NCBI GenBank assembly: GCA_016713535.1
Contig: JADJOY010000020.1
Location: forward strand, 216,769 to 280,768
DNA: 64,000 nucleotides
Direction: 5' to 3'
Source of the DNA: JADJOY01 sp016713535 [NCBI: Deltaproteobacteria bacterium]
GTDB taxonomy: Bacteria; JADJOY01
The translations under genes and the position numbers were made by a program. The notes beneath the pieces are model-generated. The model saw nothing but the letters and a program-made list of their open reading frames with translations, was not told the origin of the DNA and did not search any database. Positions 17,020 to 26,599 of the stretch are shown piece after piece. Every line of letters begins with the position of its first letter. Within the stretch, counting starts at the first letter, position 1.

Positions 17020-17871
17020 TCACGGCTTGATCATCTTCTCCAGGGTGTGGAGCTGGCTCATCGCCCACGGGATGAGGACGAGGCTGGTGGCGTCGAAGAA
17101 GCCGTGGGCGAAGACGGCGGGCCAGATCGAGCGGTGGAAAACCAGGATGCCGCCGAGCGCAACCCCGAGCACGCCCGCGAACGCCGACGCCATCGGGCCC
17201 TGCGGCGCATGGCCGAGCCCGAACACGATCGCCGCGAGCACCACCGCCACGAGCTGACCGCGCGTCGAGGCGAAGCGCTCCGGCCATAGCGCACGGAAAC
17301 CCGCGAGCATCCCGGCACGCCACAGCTCCTCACGCAGCCCGCCGAGGCCGAAGCTCACCACCGTGAGCGCGAGCGCCAGGTAGATCGGGTCGTCGCGCAG
17401 CGCGCTCACGCTGACGAGCGCCTCGACCTTGGGGCGGTGCTCCTGGAAGAACATACCGATGCGCTCGACCGTGAGCCCGCCCACCGCCGTCACGACGCCC
17501 ACGGCGAAGAGCACCACCACGCCGAGCAGCACGCGGATGCCGAGCGAATACGCGAAGCCGAGCGGCACGCACGTCCACCGCACGCGCTTCGCCAGGTAGA
17601 GCTCGCTCGCCGTGGCCCGCGACGCGAGCAGCGCGAGCCCGAACACCAGCCCGAAGATCGAGAGCTCCCACAAGCAGCCCACCGCCAGCCCCGCGGCCGC
17701 GCCCGCGAGCAGCGGCCCTCCCTCGCCTCGCGTGAGCCAGCCGATCAGCCCGAGGACCGGCGGGTAGAGCCCGAGGATCGCGAGGTGGAACCACCAGCGC
17801 GGGCGGCGCGCGGGCTGGGGCAGCGGCGGATCGGGCGGCGCGATCAGCGGGGAGTCGGGAGCGGCGTCCAT
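17020..17871 (-). CDS. CPBP family intramembrane glutamic endopeptidase
   Basis: 283-residue polytopic protein with all three family motifs: REELWRAG (Glu181, Glu182, Arg185), FGLGH (His221) and HGFFDA (His256, Asp260). Family members (CAAX prenyl protease 2/Rce1-like, abortive infection, bacteriocin self-immunity) cleave membrane-embedded substrates. The N-terminus has a Pro-rich cytoplasmic stretch. The two membrane proteins downstream on the same strand (78 bases away) may be partners or substrates. ATG start at 17871. Confidence 0.9.
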   Translation of the reverse strand: MDAAPDSPLIAPPDPPLPQPARRPRWWFHLAILGLYPPVLGLIGWLTRGEGGPLLAGAAAGLAVGCLWELSIFGLVFGLALLASRATASELYLAKRVRWTCVPLGFAYSLGIRVLLGVVVLFAVGVVTAVGGLTVERIGMFFQEHRPKVEALVSVSALRDDPIYLALALTVVSFGLGGLREELWRAGMLAGFRALWPERFASTRGQLVAVVLAAIVFGLGHAPQGPMASAFAGVLGVALGGILVFHRSIWPAVFAHGFFDATSLVLIPWAMSQLHTLEKMIKP

Positions 17872-17934
17872 GGTGGCGAGCGCACAGTTACCACGCGATC
17901 GCCGTCGACAGCACGGAATAGAACCGCGCCCCGC

Positions 17935-18420
17935 TCACCTCGCGCTCGTCGCGCCGACACCCTCGCCCGTCATGGCCGCGGCGAGCGCCCCGAGCATCCG
18001 TCCCCAGCCCTCCTCGATGCGCGCCGCGTGGGGCGCCCAGTCGGGGTGGAGGTGGTGGGTCACGGTGATCTGCGACGTCGAGCCGTCCGCGGCGGGGGCG
18101 CGGATGTCGACCTCCACCCGGCTGTCCTCGTCGGAGGCTGGCGCGACACCCCACGTGAACGCGAGGCGGCGTGGACGATCGAGCTCGAGGTAGCGGCCGA
18201 GGTGCTCGAGCTCGTCACCGTCGCGGCGCACCACGAACGAGAAGTGGCCACCCACGTGCGGATCGGTGACGAGCCGCACGATCTCCTCGTCGCGGACCGA
18301 CGGCCCGAACATCCAGCGCCCGAGCACGGCGGGGTCGAGCCACGCGTCGAAGAGACGCTCGGGCGGAGCATCGATCGACTGCGTGACGGTCGCGTTCGAG
18401 ATCGGCTCGGAGGTGGTCAT
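17935..18420 (-). CDS. AHSA1/SRPBCC family protein
   Basis: 161 residues with the START-like layout of AHSA1 proteins: an N-terminal strand (ATVTQSIDAPPERLFDAWLD), VGGHFSFVVR, LAFTWGVAP, and a C-terminal helix (HAARIEEGWGRMLGALA). Such proteins bind a hydrophobic ligand or an Hsp90-type client; the ligand is not predictable. ATG at 18418-18420. Single gene by spacing (63 bases from the CPBP protease). Confidence 0.85.
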   Translation of the reverse strand: MTTSEPISNATVTQSIDAPPERLFDAWLDPAVLGRWMFGPSVRDEEIVRLVTDPHVGGHFSFVVRRDGDELEHLGRYLELDRPRRLAFTWGVAPASDEDSRVEVDIRAPAADGSTSQITVTHHLHPDWAPHAARIEEGWGRMLGALAAAMTGEGVGATSAR

Positions 18421-18980
18421 GTGGGCGTCGTCTCCTGGGCTGGCGTCTCGCCTCGGTATAACCGCGGCGCCGTCGAGCCGCTTCGGCGCTGCCCACGCGG
18501 TGCCGGGAATCGGACCGTCGGTCCGTTAACCGGACGGATACGAGAGAGGCTACAGGCCCGGCGCGCGCGGCGCGCGACACCTCGGCGGCCGCGTTCCCGC
18601 AATGATCTCGCTGGCTCGATCGCGCTCAGACGTGCTCCAGAGCGGCGCGGGCGCTTCCGGCACACGCCTTGCCCCTTCGCGTGTCGACTCGTGGGTCCGG
18701 CACCCCGCCGGTCGCCGGGTCGCGGGGGCGACCATGAACTTGCTCGGCTACCTGATCTTCGGCCTCGAAGTCGTCGCGCTGGCCGCGCTGTCGCAGCTCT
18801 GGCTGGCGGTTCGGGTGCAGCGCTTCCTCGGCATCTTCGCGGCCCAGGATCGGCGCGTGGGCGGAGCCCGGACGAGAGAACGCGGGGCACGAGCCGGAAA
18901 TCGAGCCCCGTCTCGCGGCGTGAGCGGCGCGCGCCGCGGCGGCGCGGCGCTACACTCGGCTTCCGCACCCGGAGGCCGAC
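18421..18980. other. 560-base region with an inverted repeat and a possible small membrane ORF
   Basis: No clear gene. CGGACCGTCGGTCCG (18511-18525) is a perfect 6-bp inverted repeat with a 3-base centre, 90 bases upstream of the divergent AHSA1 start, and could be an operator. From ATG 18734 a plus-strand frame begins with one membrane helix (LLGYLIFGLEVVALAALSQL) but degenerates after about 45 residues. It could be a real small protein with a frameshift near 18860 or chance. Confidence 0.35.
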
Positions 18981-19434
18981 ATGGATCGACTCGCATCTCG
19001 CCGCTCACGCCAGGCACTCGCCGTGGGCCGCGACGCTCGCCGCCACCGGCTGCACCGGCCAGTGGCGTGTCGTCGATCCCGTCACCGGCGTGAGCTGCGA
19101 GCTCGACGACACGGCACAGGTCCGCGACACGCTCTACTTCGGCCGTAACAAGCCGAGTGGCGGCGTGATCGCCGACGACGAGTGGAAGCGCTTCCTCGAC
19201 GAGGTCGTGACACCGCGCTTCCCGGACGGCCTGACGGTGCTGGAAGCGACCGGCCAGTGGAAGGGGAAGAGCGGCGTCGTCGAGCAGGAGCGCTCGGAGG
19301 TGGTGACGCTCCTGCACGCGCCCGATGAAGCCTCGACGAACGCGGTGCGCGACATCGCGGCCGAGTACAAGCGCCGCTTCGGGCAGGAGGCGGTGCTGCG
19401 CGAGCGCACCGCGACCTGCGCGCGCTTCGAGTGA
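18981..19434 (+). CDS. DUF3574 lipoprotein (one-base frameshift in signal peptide)
   Basis: The mature part reads RDTLYFGRNKPSGGVIADDE, followed by VVTPRFPDGLTV and GQWKGKSGVVEQERS, the typical DUF3574 pattern. ATG 18981 gives MDRLASRRSRQALAV. Removing one G from GTGGG near 19025 joins it to AATLAATGC, a complete twin-Arg-like signal with lipobox, for about 150 residues. As read, the start and body are in different frames. GTG of the AroE-like gene overlaps its TGA (GTGA). The function of DUF3574 proteins is not known to me. Confidence 0.75.
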
Positions 19435-20290
19435 GCGGCGTGGCGATGGCGATCACGGGCCGCACCCGCCTGCTCGCGCTGATCGCCGATCCGGTGGCGC
19501 AGGCGCGCTCGCCCGCCGCGGTGAACCGGCTCCTCGCCGAGCGCGGGCGCGGCGGCGACTTCGTGATGGTCGCGGCGAAGGTGGCGCCGGAGCGGCTCGC
19601 AAACGCCGTGTCGGGGCTCCGCGCGATCGACAGCTTCGCGGGCGCGGTGGTGTCGATGCCGCACAAGGAGACGATCGTACCGCTCCTCGACGGGCTCACC
19701 GAGGAGGCGACGCTGACGCGCGTGGTGAACGTGTTCCGCCGCGAGGCCGATGGCCGGCTGGTGGGCACGATCCTCGACGGCGAGGGCTTCGTCGCGGGCC
19801 TGCGCGGCGCCGGCCACGAGGTGCGCGGCGCACGCTGCTTGCTCGTGGGCGCTGGCGGCGCCGCCACGGCGATCGCGTTCCGGCTCGCGCGCGAGCGGTG
19901 CGGCGACTCACGATCGTGAACCGCACCGCGGCGCGCGGCGAGGCGCTCGCGGCGCGCGTGCGCGCGGCGTTCCCCGGTGTCGCCGTGATCACCGCGGCGA
20001 GCGCCGACCTCGCGCGGCGCGACCTCGATCTCGCGATCAACGGCACCTCGCTCGGCATGAACATCGGCGATCCGCTGCCGCTCCCCCTCGACGTGGTGCG
20101 GCGCACCCAGCTCGTCGCCGAGTGCGTCGCGGCAGTCGAGATCACGCCGCTCCTCGCCGCCGCCCGCGACGCCGGCCGCGCCATCCACACCGGCGTCCCC
20201 ATGCTCACCGCCCAGCTCGAGCTGCTGGTGGATTTTCTGGTCGGAGGCGAGCGCTCGCAATCGGACGCGATCGTGCGGCGATCGCCGTGA
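19431..20290 (+). CDS. Shikimate dehydrogenase (AroE) family protein, frameshifted
   Basis: Reconstructed 286 residues. The N-terminal substrate domain has LIADPVAQARSPAAVNRLL and VSMPHKETI (catalytic Lys). The NADP domain has LLVGAGGAATAIAF, the VNRT motif after beta-2 and NGTSLGMN. Frame 1 stops at 19919 after RLARERCGDSRS, and the conserved continuation (LTIVNRTAARGEA) is in the next frame, so one base is missing near 19910. The last helix (PMLTAQLELLVDFLVG) matches the family end. Sequence deviates from canonical AroE, so a quinate/shikimate-like side activity is possible. GTG start at 19431 overlaps the DUF3574 stop; ATG 19446 is the alternative. Confidence 0.82.
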
Positions 20291-20710
20291 CATCCCGGCG
20301 GGCTCGCGCCCGCCGCTACGAGGGCGATCGAACGGCGAACCACGACCCGGCGGCGCATACGTCATCACGTATCGCCGGGCACGCGGCGCGTGCCCCTCCG
20401 AACAGCCGGCCGTGGAGGGGAGGGCGTCAGCCCTCCCGGCGCACGACACCGGCACCATCGCTCGTAGGGGCGACCGCGAGGTCGCCCGCGATCGGCTGCG
20501 GACAGAGATCCACGCGAACGACGATGCGTTCGAGGCGGCGTATCGCCGGCGCGCCGGAGGCGCGCCCTCCATACCGGGATCGACGTGTCGGCGGCGCGGA
20601 CGATGTCGTCGTATCGCCGGGCGCGGCGCGTGCCCCTCCGAACAGCCAGCCGTGGAGGGGACGGCGTCAGCCCTCCCGGCGCACGACCGTGGAGAGCCCG
20701 CGCCGTCAGG
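20291..20710. repeat. Block of dispersed intergenic hairpin modules
   Basis: Holds GGCGGGCTCGCGCCCGCCGC, two copies of a unit GTATCGCCGGGC..GTGCCCCTCCGAACAGCC (about 20370 and 20607), each followed by CGTGGAGGGG and CGTCAGCCCTCCCGGCGCACG, and TAGGGGCGACC-type stems between them. The two long copies are spaced about 238 bases apart. No gene. Confidence 0.85.
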
Positions 20711-20713
20711 CGA

Positions 20714-21922
20714 TCACAGGAAGCACTGGCCCTGGCCGCGATACGTGGGCTCCCGCCCGACCACCCGACCCTCGCGCACCAGCAGGTACTCGGTGAACCG
20801 CTCGGCGAGCTCGCCGGCTTTCGCGTGGCGGAAGATCACCGGATCGCCGAGATGAATCGGCGGCGCGCCCGCGGGCAACTTGAGCGGCGTCTGCACCTCG
20901 CCCGCGCCCTCGTTCGGCAGGTACGTGAGCCCCGCCGGGAGCCACGGCAGCGGCAGCTTCTCCCAGCTCGGCGTTCCCGACGCGACGTAGCCGCCGCCGT
21001 GGCAGGTGACGAAGCCGGGGTCGGAGACGCGGCACGCCTCCAACGCGAAGAACGCGGCGGGCTCGCAGTCGATCGACTCGAAGTAGTCGAAGATGTGCGA
21101 GCACACGAAGCCCGAGCCGACGGTCACCTCGGTGACACACGCCTCGGCGGCGGTGCTCTGCACGCTGCCCGTGCCGCCGCCGTTGACCAGCTCGAGCGCG
21201 AACCCCTCACGCGCGAGCAGCTCGACGGCGGCCGCGCGCAGTCGCGCGACGTCGGGGATCGAGATCCGCTTGAGCGTCCGACTCACGCGGTTCATCGCCG
21301 GGCTGAACGGACTCTTGTCGGGGAAGCCCGCAATGTGCGCCTCGTACGCCATGAGCCCCGCGAGCCGCACACCGTCGATCCGCGCCGCCGCCCGCGCCAG
21401 CTCGAGCACCTGACCCGGCTCGCGCAGCGGGCTGCGCCGCACGCCGAGGTGGACGTGGCCACCCGCGCGCCGGTACGACACGTCGAGCTCGGCAACGGCG
21501 CGCAGCTCCACTCCCGCCGCGCGCCCCGCCTGACCGATCGCTTCTAGGTGCGCGAGCGAGTCCGCCATCGCCCACACCGTGCGGCCCGCCGCGGCGGCGC
21601 GTGCGAGCGCCTCGAGCGCCAGCGGCTGCACCGTGGGATAGGCGACGAGCAGATCGTCGAAGCCTTCGTTCGCGAGGAACGCGCACTCCTCGGCGGTGAA
21701 GCCCATGATGCCGCGGAACGCAGGCCCGCCACGCTCGAGGATGCGCCGGAGCAGCCCCACGTGGCGCACCGACTTCGAGCCCACGCGTAGCCGCTTGCCG
21801 GTTCCTTCGAGCGCGCCGCGGATGCGGTCGACGTTGCGGTCGAGGGCGTCGAGATCGACCACCGCGGCGGGCAGCCGCTCGCCGGCCAGGAGCGTGCGGA
21901 AGTCGGTCCAGGTGGGCGCCAT
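20714..21922 (-). CDS. Alanine racemase-like/D-serine dehydratase-D-threonine aldolase type PLP enzyme
   Basis: 402 residues. The fold-III barrel starts with LPAAVVDLDALDRNVDRI and has the probable PLP lysine in RVGSKSVRH. Later motifs are LVNGGGTGS (phosphate binding) and, in the C-terminal beta domain, FVTCHGGGYVASG and GDPVIFRHAKAGELAERF, a metal-ligand-like His in the position used by DSD1-type enzymes. It probably breaks down or racemises a D-amino or D-hydroxyamino acid. ATG at 21922, 28 bases after the presumed NnrS stop, so likely co-transcribed with it. Confidence 0.82.
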   Translation of the reverse strand: MAPTWTDFRTLLAGERLPAAVVDLDALDRNVDRIRGALEGTGKRLRVGSKSVRHVGLLRRILERGGPAFRGIMGFTAEECAFLANEGFDDLLVAYPTVQPLALEALARAAAAGRTVWAMADSLAHLEAIGQAGRAAGVELRAVAELDVSYRRAGGHVHLGVRRSPLREPGQVLELARAAARIDGVRLAGLMAYEAHIAGFPDKSPFSPAMNRVSRTLKRISIPDVARLRAAAVELLAREGFALELVNGGGTGSVQSTAAEACVTEVTVGSGFVCSHIFDYFESIDCEPAAFFALEACRVSDPGFVTCHGGGYVASGTPSWEKLPLPWLPAGLTYLPNEGAGEVQTPLKLPAGAPPIHLGDPVIFRHAKAGELAERFTEYLLVREGRVVGREPTYRGQGQCFL

Positions 21923-21949
21923 CGCGATCCGCTCCGCTCGTGGTCGTGC

Positions 21950-23149
21950 TCAGGCCGCGCGCGGCCGGCGCCGCCGGTGGCTTGAAGAGCTTCGGCCCGA
22001 CGAACATAAGCCAGATCCCCGTGCCGATCATCCACAACAGCGCCGCCGACGCGAGGTGCTCGTAGTAGGTGTGGCTCAGGTCGGCCGCCACCCGCGCGAA
22101 GAGGGCCAGCACCACCAGCACGCCCATCCACACGATCGCGCGGTGGCTGGTGAGCATCATCGTGTCGAGGCCCGGCACGTGCGCGTAGATCACGTGGGTC
22201 GCCACCGCCAGCACCATCAGGCTGTAGCCGCCGATGAAGAGCACGTGCAGCGACGCCACCCGCAGGATCGGCGCCATCCCCGAGAGCGCGACACCGAACG
22301 CCGTGAGCCGCACCGGAGCCAGAGCAGCCGGCGATGGAAGCCCGCCTTCTGGGGCGCCCGCCACGCGCCGCCGCCGAGCGCGAGCCCGAGCGCCACGACG
22401 CCGCCGCGCACGATCGGCGCGGCGCGCATCCAGCCCATCGACTCGGCCACCAGCGACGCCACGATCACCAGGCCCACACCCGCGTAGAGCCCCGCGCGGC
22501 GGGTCTCGCGCGGCGAGCTACCCAGGTCCGCCGGCGGCGGCCAGCCGCCCACCAGCGGCAGCACCAGCGCCCCCACGCCCACGACCAGGCACAAGAACAC
22601 GCCCTGCTCGATGAAGAGCCGGCCGAGCACGTACATCCAGGAGGCACCCTTCACGTGCGGGCCAGCGAGCACGAAGACCGGCCCGAGCAGCCCCTGGATC
22701 GCCGCGATCGGCACCAGCACGAAGGCCGCTGGCGGGCGCCGCCGCGCCTTGGCGCCGACGAAGCGCGTGAGCGCGAAGCGGCTCAGGATCGCGAGCAGCC
22801 CCACGTAGCCCGCCATCATCACCTGCCGCGCCACCGGTCCGCCGACCACGCCGGCCGCGGTGATCGTGACGAGGAGCGAGAGGCTCGCGGCGAGCTCGCC
22901 GTGGGTCGGCGGCGGCGACTGGGTGCGGCGCGGCAACGCCGTGAGCAGGAAGCCGAGGGCGAACGCCATCGTGAACGCCTGCATCTGGATGAAGCCGTGC
23001 AGCTCGCACGAGTACGCCTGGATCAGGTGGAGCGGGAAGAGCACCCACTGCGAGAGCCCCGCCCAGCCGATCAGCACGCCGAGCGGGAAGAAGAGGCGGA
23101 ACGGCTCGGTCTGCCACACGCTCGGAGGCGAAGGCGTCGGCTCGGTCAT
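21950..23149 (-). CDS. NnrS family membrane protein (frameshifted)
   Basis: Polytopic protein of about 399 residues after frame repair. ATG 23149 ([20 protein letters not shown]). Family features are [32 protein letters not shown] followed by TALPRR, and the C-terminal helices [40 protein letters not shown] and [19 protein letters not shown]. Frame 1 leaves the family after FHRRLLWL; a missing base near 22319 restores it, and an extra base near the end would bring the TGA at 21950 into frame. NnrS proteins are heme/copper membrane proteins linked to nitric oxide stress or denitrification. A divergent AT-rich promoter region precedes it. Confidence 0.82.
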
Positions 23150-23235
23150 CGGTCCTCGAAGGCGGCGGGAGCGCGCGTGGACACGCGCGGGTCGTCGGGA
23201 GACGCCCGATCCTAGCCGAAACTGGCCCCTGGAGG

Positions 23236-23350
23236 TCCCCCAGAGGCCCAAATGGGCCCCTTTTCGAGGGGAATTCAAACAAAATGAAAGCAAGATATAA
23301 CAGTTTTCGCAATCAACTATTTGCTATTCTCTGCTGGCAGTTGCCAGCAG
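23236..23350 (+). promoter_or_regulatory. AT-rich divergent promoter region with hairpin
   Basis: A strikingly AT-rich island in this genome. TTCAAA (23274-23279), a 16-base spacer and TATAAC (23296-23301) form a good sigma70-type promoter for the plus strand. A perfect 9-bp stem CTGCTGGCA/TGCCAGCAG (23331-23350) lies in the predicted leader, and GGCCCAAATGGGCC lies at 23246-23260. An ATCAA half-site (23312) is reminiscent of FNR-type operators but its partner is missing. It separates nnrS and the carotenoid-type gene. Confidence 0.55.
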
Positions 23351-23422
23351 GATTAAGGCCCCGCCCGGCGCTTGCGCGGTGGTACGATTCCGCCCCGTTG
23401 CCGCCTCAGGAGGCCTTCTCTC

Positions 23423-24547
23423 GTGGTGCTCGAAGGACCGTTTCTCGCCGCCGAGCGCCTGCCTCCCCTCGACCCCCGCGTGCTGGTGGTCCCGGCGTCG
23501 CTGGCGCTGGCGCTGCTCCTGGTCCACAGCGTGCGGCACCGCGGGCTGGCGGCGACGCTCACGTTCTGCGCGCTGTGCGTCGCGTGGTACGTGCCGAAGG
23601 AGCTCGCGATCACGGCGCGCGCCCTCAACGAGCACCGCTACACCGTCACCATGGACACGGTGAAGCTCTTCGGCATCCCGCTGGTGCTGCCGATCGGCTA
23701 CGTCTTCACCGGCACCGTGAGCTGGGCGCTCGCCGAGCGCATCACCGCGCGGCTCCCCGGCTGCAAGGACCAGCTCTTCGCGGTGCTAGCGGTGTGGCTG
23801 CTCGTGACGTCCGCCATCGCCTACGTCATGGAGGCGACCGGCACCACCGGCGGCTGGTGGTTCTGGGAGGAGAACGACGGCATCTGGCGCGAGCAGACCG
23901 TCGAGCACCGCCTCGCCACCAACTCGGGGACGATCCACCCGATCATCCCGTACGCGCCGGTCTACGGCTGGGCGCTCTACATGCTGCCGCTCGCGGCGGT
24001 CTACCTGAGCGTGTGCTTCACGCGGCTGCGGACGGTGCGGCTCCGGTGGTTCTACGGGCTGGCGGCGATGGTCGCGTATTTCTGCCTGGCACTCGCCAAT
24101 GGGCTCTTCGCGGCGCTGATCGCGCTCTACGTGGCGGTGCCGCTGGCGCGCGTGCCCCTCGCGACACCGCGGCGCGAGCTGGGCGGGGCCGGCTTCGCCG
24201 CGGCGCTGGTGCGGTGGGCGCCCGAGGTCGGTGTCGCGATGATGCTCGCCACGTCGTTCTACGTGCTGGTGCTCCACGGCCGCGACGTGTCGCTGCTCCA
24301 GTCGTGGCTGCCGCTCGCCGCGCTGCTCGCGATCGCGCACGCTGGACGATCCACTCTCGCGGTGGCGACCCTGCTCTTCGCCGGGCTCTTGCTCGTCGAG
24401 CTCACCTGGACGCCGCGCGTCCACCACGCCTGCGTCTACAGCGGGCTCCTGGTTCTGATGTCCGCGATCCGCACCTACCGCGAGCACCGCTCGCTCGCAC
24501 CGCTGTGGAGCGCCCTGCGCGCGCCGCTCACGGGAAGCTCCTCATGA
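23423..24547 (+). CDS. Polytopic membrane protein, carotenoid-biosynthesis (CruF/DUF422)-like
   Basis: 374 residues with about nine to ten hydrophobic helices. Motifs in the order [18 protein letters not shown], then [18 protein letters not shown] and [14 protein letters not shown] resemble the pattern of DUF422/CruF-like carotenoid hydratases (KLFGVPLLIPL..., GYWxWxN, YGVPxxNFLGW). GTG 23423 has CAGGAGG ten bases upstream. Its TGA overlaps the galT ATG (ATGA). If the assignment is right it modifies a carotenoid or isoprenoid in the membrane, but no other carotenoid gene is nearby. Family assignment tentative. Confidence 0.55.
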   Translation: MVLEGPFLAAERLPPLDPRVLVVPASLALALLLVHSVRHRGLAATLTFCALCVAWYVPKELAITARALNEHRYTVTMDTVKLFGIPLVLPIGYVFTGTVSWALAERITARLPGCKDQLFAVLAVWLLVTSAIAYVMEATGTTGGWWFWEENDGIWREQTVEHRLATNSGTIHPIIPYAPVYGWALYMLPLAAVYLSVCFTRLRTVRLRWFYGLAAMVAYFCLALANGLFAALIALYVAVPLARVPLATPRRELGGAGFAAALVRWAPEVGVAMMLATSFYVLVLHGRDVSLLQSWLPLAALLAIAHAGRSTLAVATLLFAGLLLVELTWTPRVHHACVYSGLLVLMSAIRTYREHRSLAPLWSALRAPLTGSSS

Positions 24548-25665
24548 CCGCCTTCGACCTCACCCAGCACGTCCACCGCCGCTGGAACCCGCTCGCGGGA
24601 GAGTGGGTGCTGGTGTCGCCCCACCGCACCCAGCGCCCGTGGCAGGGCCAGTCCGAGAAGATCGCCGCCGCGGAGCGACCGCCGTTCGATCCCACCTGCT
24701 ACCTGTGCCCCGGCAACCCGCGCGCCGGTGGCGCGGTCACTCCGCCCTACGAGCACACCTACGTCTTCGACAACGACTTCCCCGGGCTCCTGCCCGACGC
24801 GGTCGAGGGCGAGGTCGACGCGGTGGGCGGGCTGGTCCACGCCGAACCCACGCGAGGCGTGTGCCGGGTGGTGTGCTTCTCGCCGCGCCACGACCTGAGC
24901 CTGGGCCAGCTCTCGATGACCGAGGTGCGGCGCGTGATCGACGCGTGGGCCGACGAGACCCAGGTGCTCGGCGCACGCGACTACATCGCCAACGTGCTGG
25001 TGTTCGAGAACCGTGGCGCGATGATGGGTGCGTCGAACCCGCACCCGCACGGGCAGATCTGGGCCACCGAGCAGATCCCCAACGAGATCGCGCGCGAGCT
25101 ACGCACCCAGACCGCGTACCACGCGCGAACGGGGCGCCCGCTCCTGCTCGACTACCTCGCGCACGAGCTCGCCGAGGAGAAGCGGCTGGTGCTCGTCAAC
25201 GACCATTTCGTGGCGCTGGTGCCGTTCTGGGCGGTGTGGCCGTTCGAGACCATGATCCTGCCGCGGCGCGCGGTGGGTGCGCTCGCCGACCTCGAGCCCG
25301 GCGAGCGCGACGCCCTCGCGGGCCTGATGCGGCGGCTCGCGGCGCGCTACGACCGCGTCTTCGACGTGCCCTTCCCCTACAGCCAGGGCTGGCACCAGCG
25401 CCCCACCGACGGCGGCGAGCACCCGGGCTGGCTGCTCCACGCCCACTACTACCCGCCGCTCCTGCGCTCCGCGACGGTGCGGAAGTTCATGGTCGGCTTC
25501 GAGATGCTCGGCGAGCCTCAGCGCGACATCCCGCCGGAAGCGGCGGCCGCGAAGCTGCGCGAAGTGGGGGATCCCCCCGAACCGTGGGGCGACGCCCGCA
25601 CCCGCACCGTAGGGGCGGGGCAAGTCCCCGCCCGCAGCACCCGATCGGGGCGTCGACGCTCGTAG
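24544..25665 (+). CDS. galT: Galactose-1-phosphate uridylyltransferase
   Basis: 373 residues. Exchanges UMP between UDP-glucose and galactose-1-phosphate (Leloir pathway). Zinc ligands CYLC (Cys52, Cys55), the asparagine-rich [10 protein letters not shown] with nucleophile His169, and C-terminal YSQGWHQRP and [20 protein letters not shown] followed by GFEML are all present. Normal GalT sequence ends near [14 protein letters not shown]; the last about 25 residues ([20 protein letters not shown]) are encoded by a dispersed hairpin repeat, so the repeat has replaced the original 3' end. The ATG overlaps the upstream stop (ATGA). Confidence 0.93.
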   Translation: MTAFDLTQHVHRRWNPLAGEWVLVSPHRTQRPWQGQSEKIAAAERPPFDPTCYLCPGNPRAGGAVTPPYEHTYVFDNDFPGLLPDAVEGEVDAVGGLVHAEPTRGVCRVVCFSPRHDLSLGQLSMTEVRRVIDAWADETQVLGARDYIANVLVFENRGAMMGASNPHPHGQIWATEQIPNEIARELRTQTAYHARTGRPLLLDYLAHELAEEKRLVLVNDHFVALVPFWAVWPFETMILPRRAVGALADLEPGERDALAGLMRRLAARYDRVFDVPFPYSQGWHQRPTDGGEHPGWLLHAHYYPPLLRSATVRKFMVGFEMLGEPQRDIPPEAAAAKLREVGDPPEPWGDARTRTVGAGQVPARSTRSGRRRS

Positions 25666-25985
25666 CGGCCGCGAGGCCGCCGGGATCGGTGCGGATCGGC
25701 TCCATTTGCGCCCGCCGCTACACCTGCGAGCGAGCGGCTGGAGCGCGGCCGCTCCGTCGGCCGCCAGGGATCGATTGCGAATCCCCGGCCCGCCAGGAGG
25801 CGGGCCCTCCGAACCGGGGGCCAGGGCTCGGACAGGGATCGATCCCCACGGCGACGGATGGGCCGTCGTCGTATCGCCGGGCACGCGACGCGTGCCCCTC
25901 CCTCCCGACCGCGCCCGCGGTCGGCTCGCCCGCGGTCGGGCACGCCGAAGCGCATCCCGCCGTGTTTCCCCTCGCGCACGTCGGC
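25605..25985. repeat. Dispersed hairpin modules overlapping the galT 3' end
   Basis: Begins inside galT with TAGGGGCGGGGCAAGTCCCC, then TAGCGGCCGCGAGGCCGCC, CTGGAGCGCGGCCGCTCCG, a GGCCCGCCAGGAGGCGGGCC stem and GTATCGCCGGGCACGCGACG with CGTGCCCCTCC (25867-25903). The same order (GGAGCG stem, GGCCCGCC stem, GGGATCGAT, GTCGTCGTATCGCC) recurs at 26635-26760 and 29690-29855. No gene. Confidence 0.88.
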
Positions 25986-25988
25986 GGC

Positions 25989-26516
25989 TCACTTCGCCGC
26001 GGGCGCCTGCGCGGACGGGTCGGGCGAGAGGTGCTCGTGGACCGCGATCCAGCCTCCGGCGCGGCGCTGGAAGACGATCGTCTCGCGCTCGCGCACCGTG
26101 CTCGGGCCACTGTTCATGGTGAGCTCGGTCCGCACCGAGTGGCTGAACACGGCCACGTCGCCCAAGAGCTGCACGCGCTGGTTGGACGAGCGGCAGCCAC
26201 GGACGTGGAAGCCGTCCTCCTTCTCCCACTTCGCCCACTCGGCCTCGTATTCGGCCCGGCTCTCGAGGCGACGCGGCGTGGTGTGGAACACGAACGTCGC
26301 CTCGGGCGCGAACCGTGCGAAGTAGGCCTTCGCGTCGTGGCGACCGAAGGCCGCGACGATCGCGTCGGCGGCCGCGGTCACCTCGGCGACCGTCCGCGCC
26401 TGGGGCGCGGGCTCGGCGTGCGCGACGGACGCGAGCGCGATCGCGCCGAGCGCCAACGTGGCAATGATCGTGCGTGAACGTGCTCCACCGAGGTGCCCTG
26501 CGAGTGCGATCGTCAT
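25989..26516 (-). CDS. Secreted NTF2-like/SnoaL-like protein
   Basis: 175 residues. Signal peptide (TIIATLALGAIALASVAHAE) with likely cleavage after AHA. The mature domain has the NTF2-like cone pattern: AADAIVAAFGRHDAKAYFAR, FAPEATFVFH, RVQLLGDVAVFSHSVRTEL, TIVFQRRAGGWIAVHEHLS. Such domains bind small ligands or act in hydrolase-like roles; here it is periplasmic and of unknown function. The ATG at 26516 may be preceded by a shorter alternative. Flanked on both sides by repeats. Confidence 0.8.
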   Translation of the reverse strand: MTIALAGHLGGARSRTIIATLALGAIALASVAHAEPAPQARTVAEVTAAADAIVAAFGRHDAKAYFARFAPEATFVFHTTPRRLESRAEYEAEWAKWEKEDGFHVRGCRSSNQRVQLLGDVAVFSHSVRTELTMNSGPSTVRERETIVFQRRAGGWIAVHEHLSPDPSAQAPAAK

Positions 26517-26599
26517 TCGGAGCTTTCGGTGCCTCGCGGGGAGGCGCGGGGAGGGTTCGGGCTGCGGCGGATCATCGGGTACGGGCGCACCCGCAGCAA

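Noticed and set aside
18734-19093. A complete small membrane protein gene
   Set aside because: Only the first about 45 residues are plausible; the rest is the mirror of the DUF3574 gene. Kept as a note within the intergenic entry.
21207-21950. NnrS reading frame continuing several hundred bases into the PLP-enzyme gene
   Set aside because: After [11 protein letters not shown] the frame has no membrane or family character, and the overlapped gene is clearly real; a frameshift at the end with a stop at 21950 explains it better.
23302-23318. FNR/NnrR-type operator upstream of nnrS
   Set aside because: Only one half-site (ATCAA) is present; the other half does not match TTGAT.
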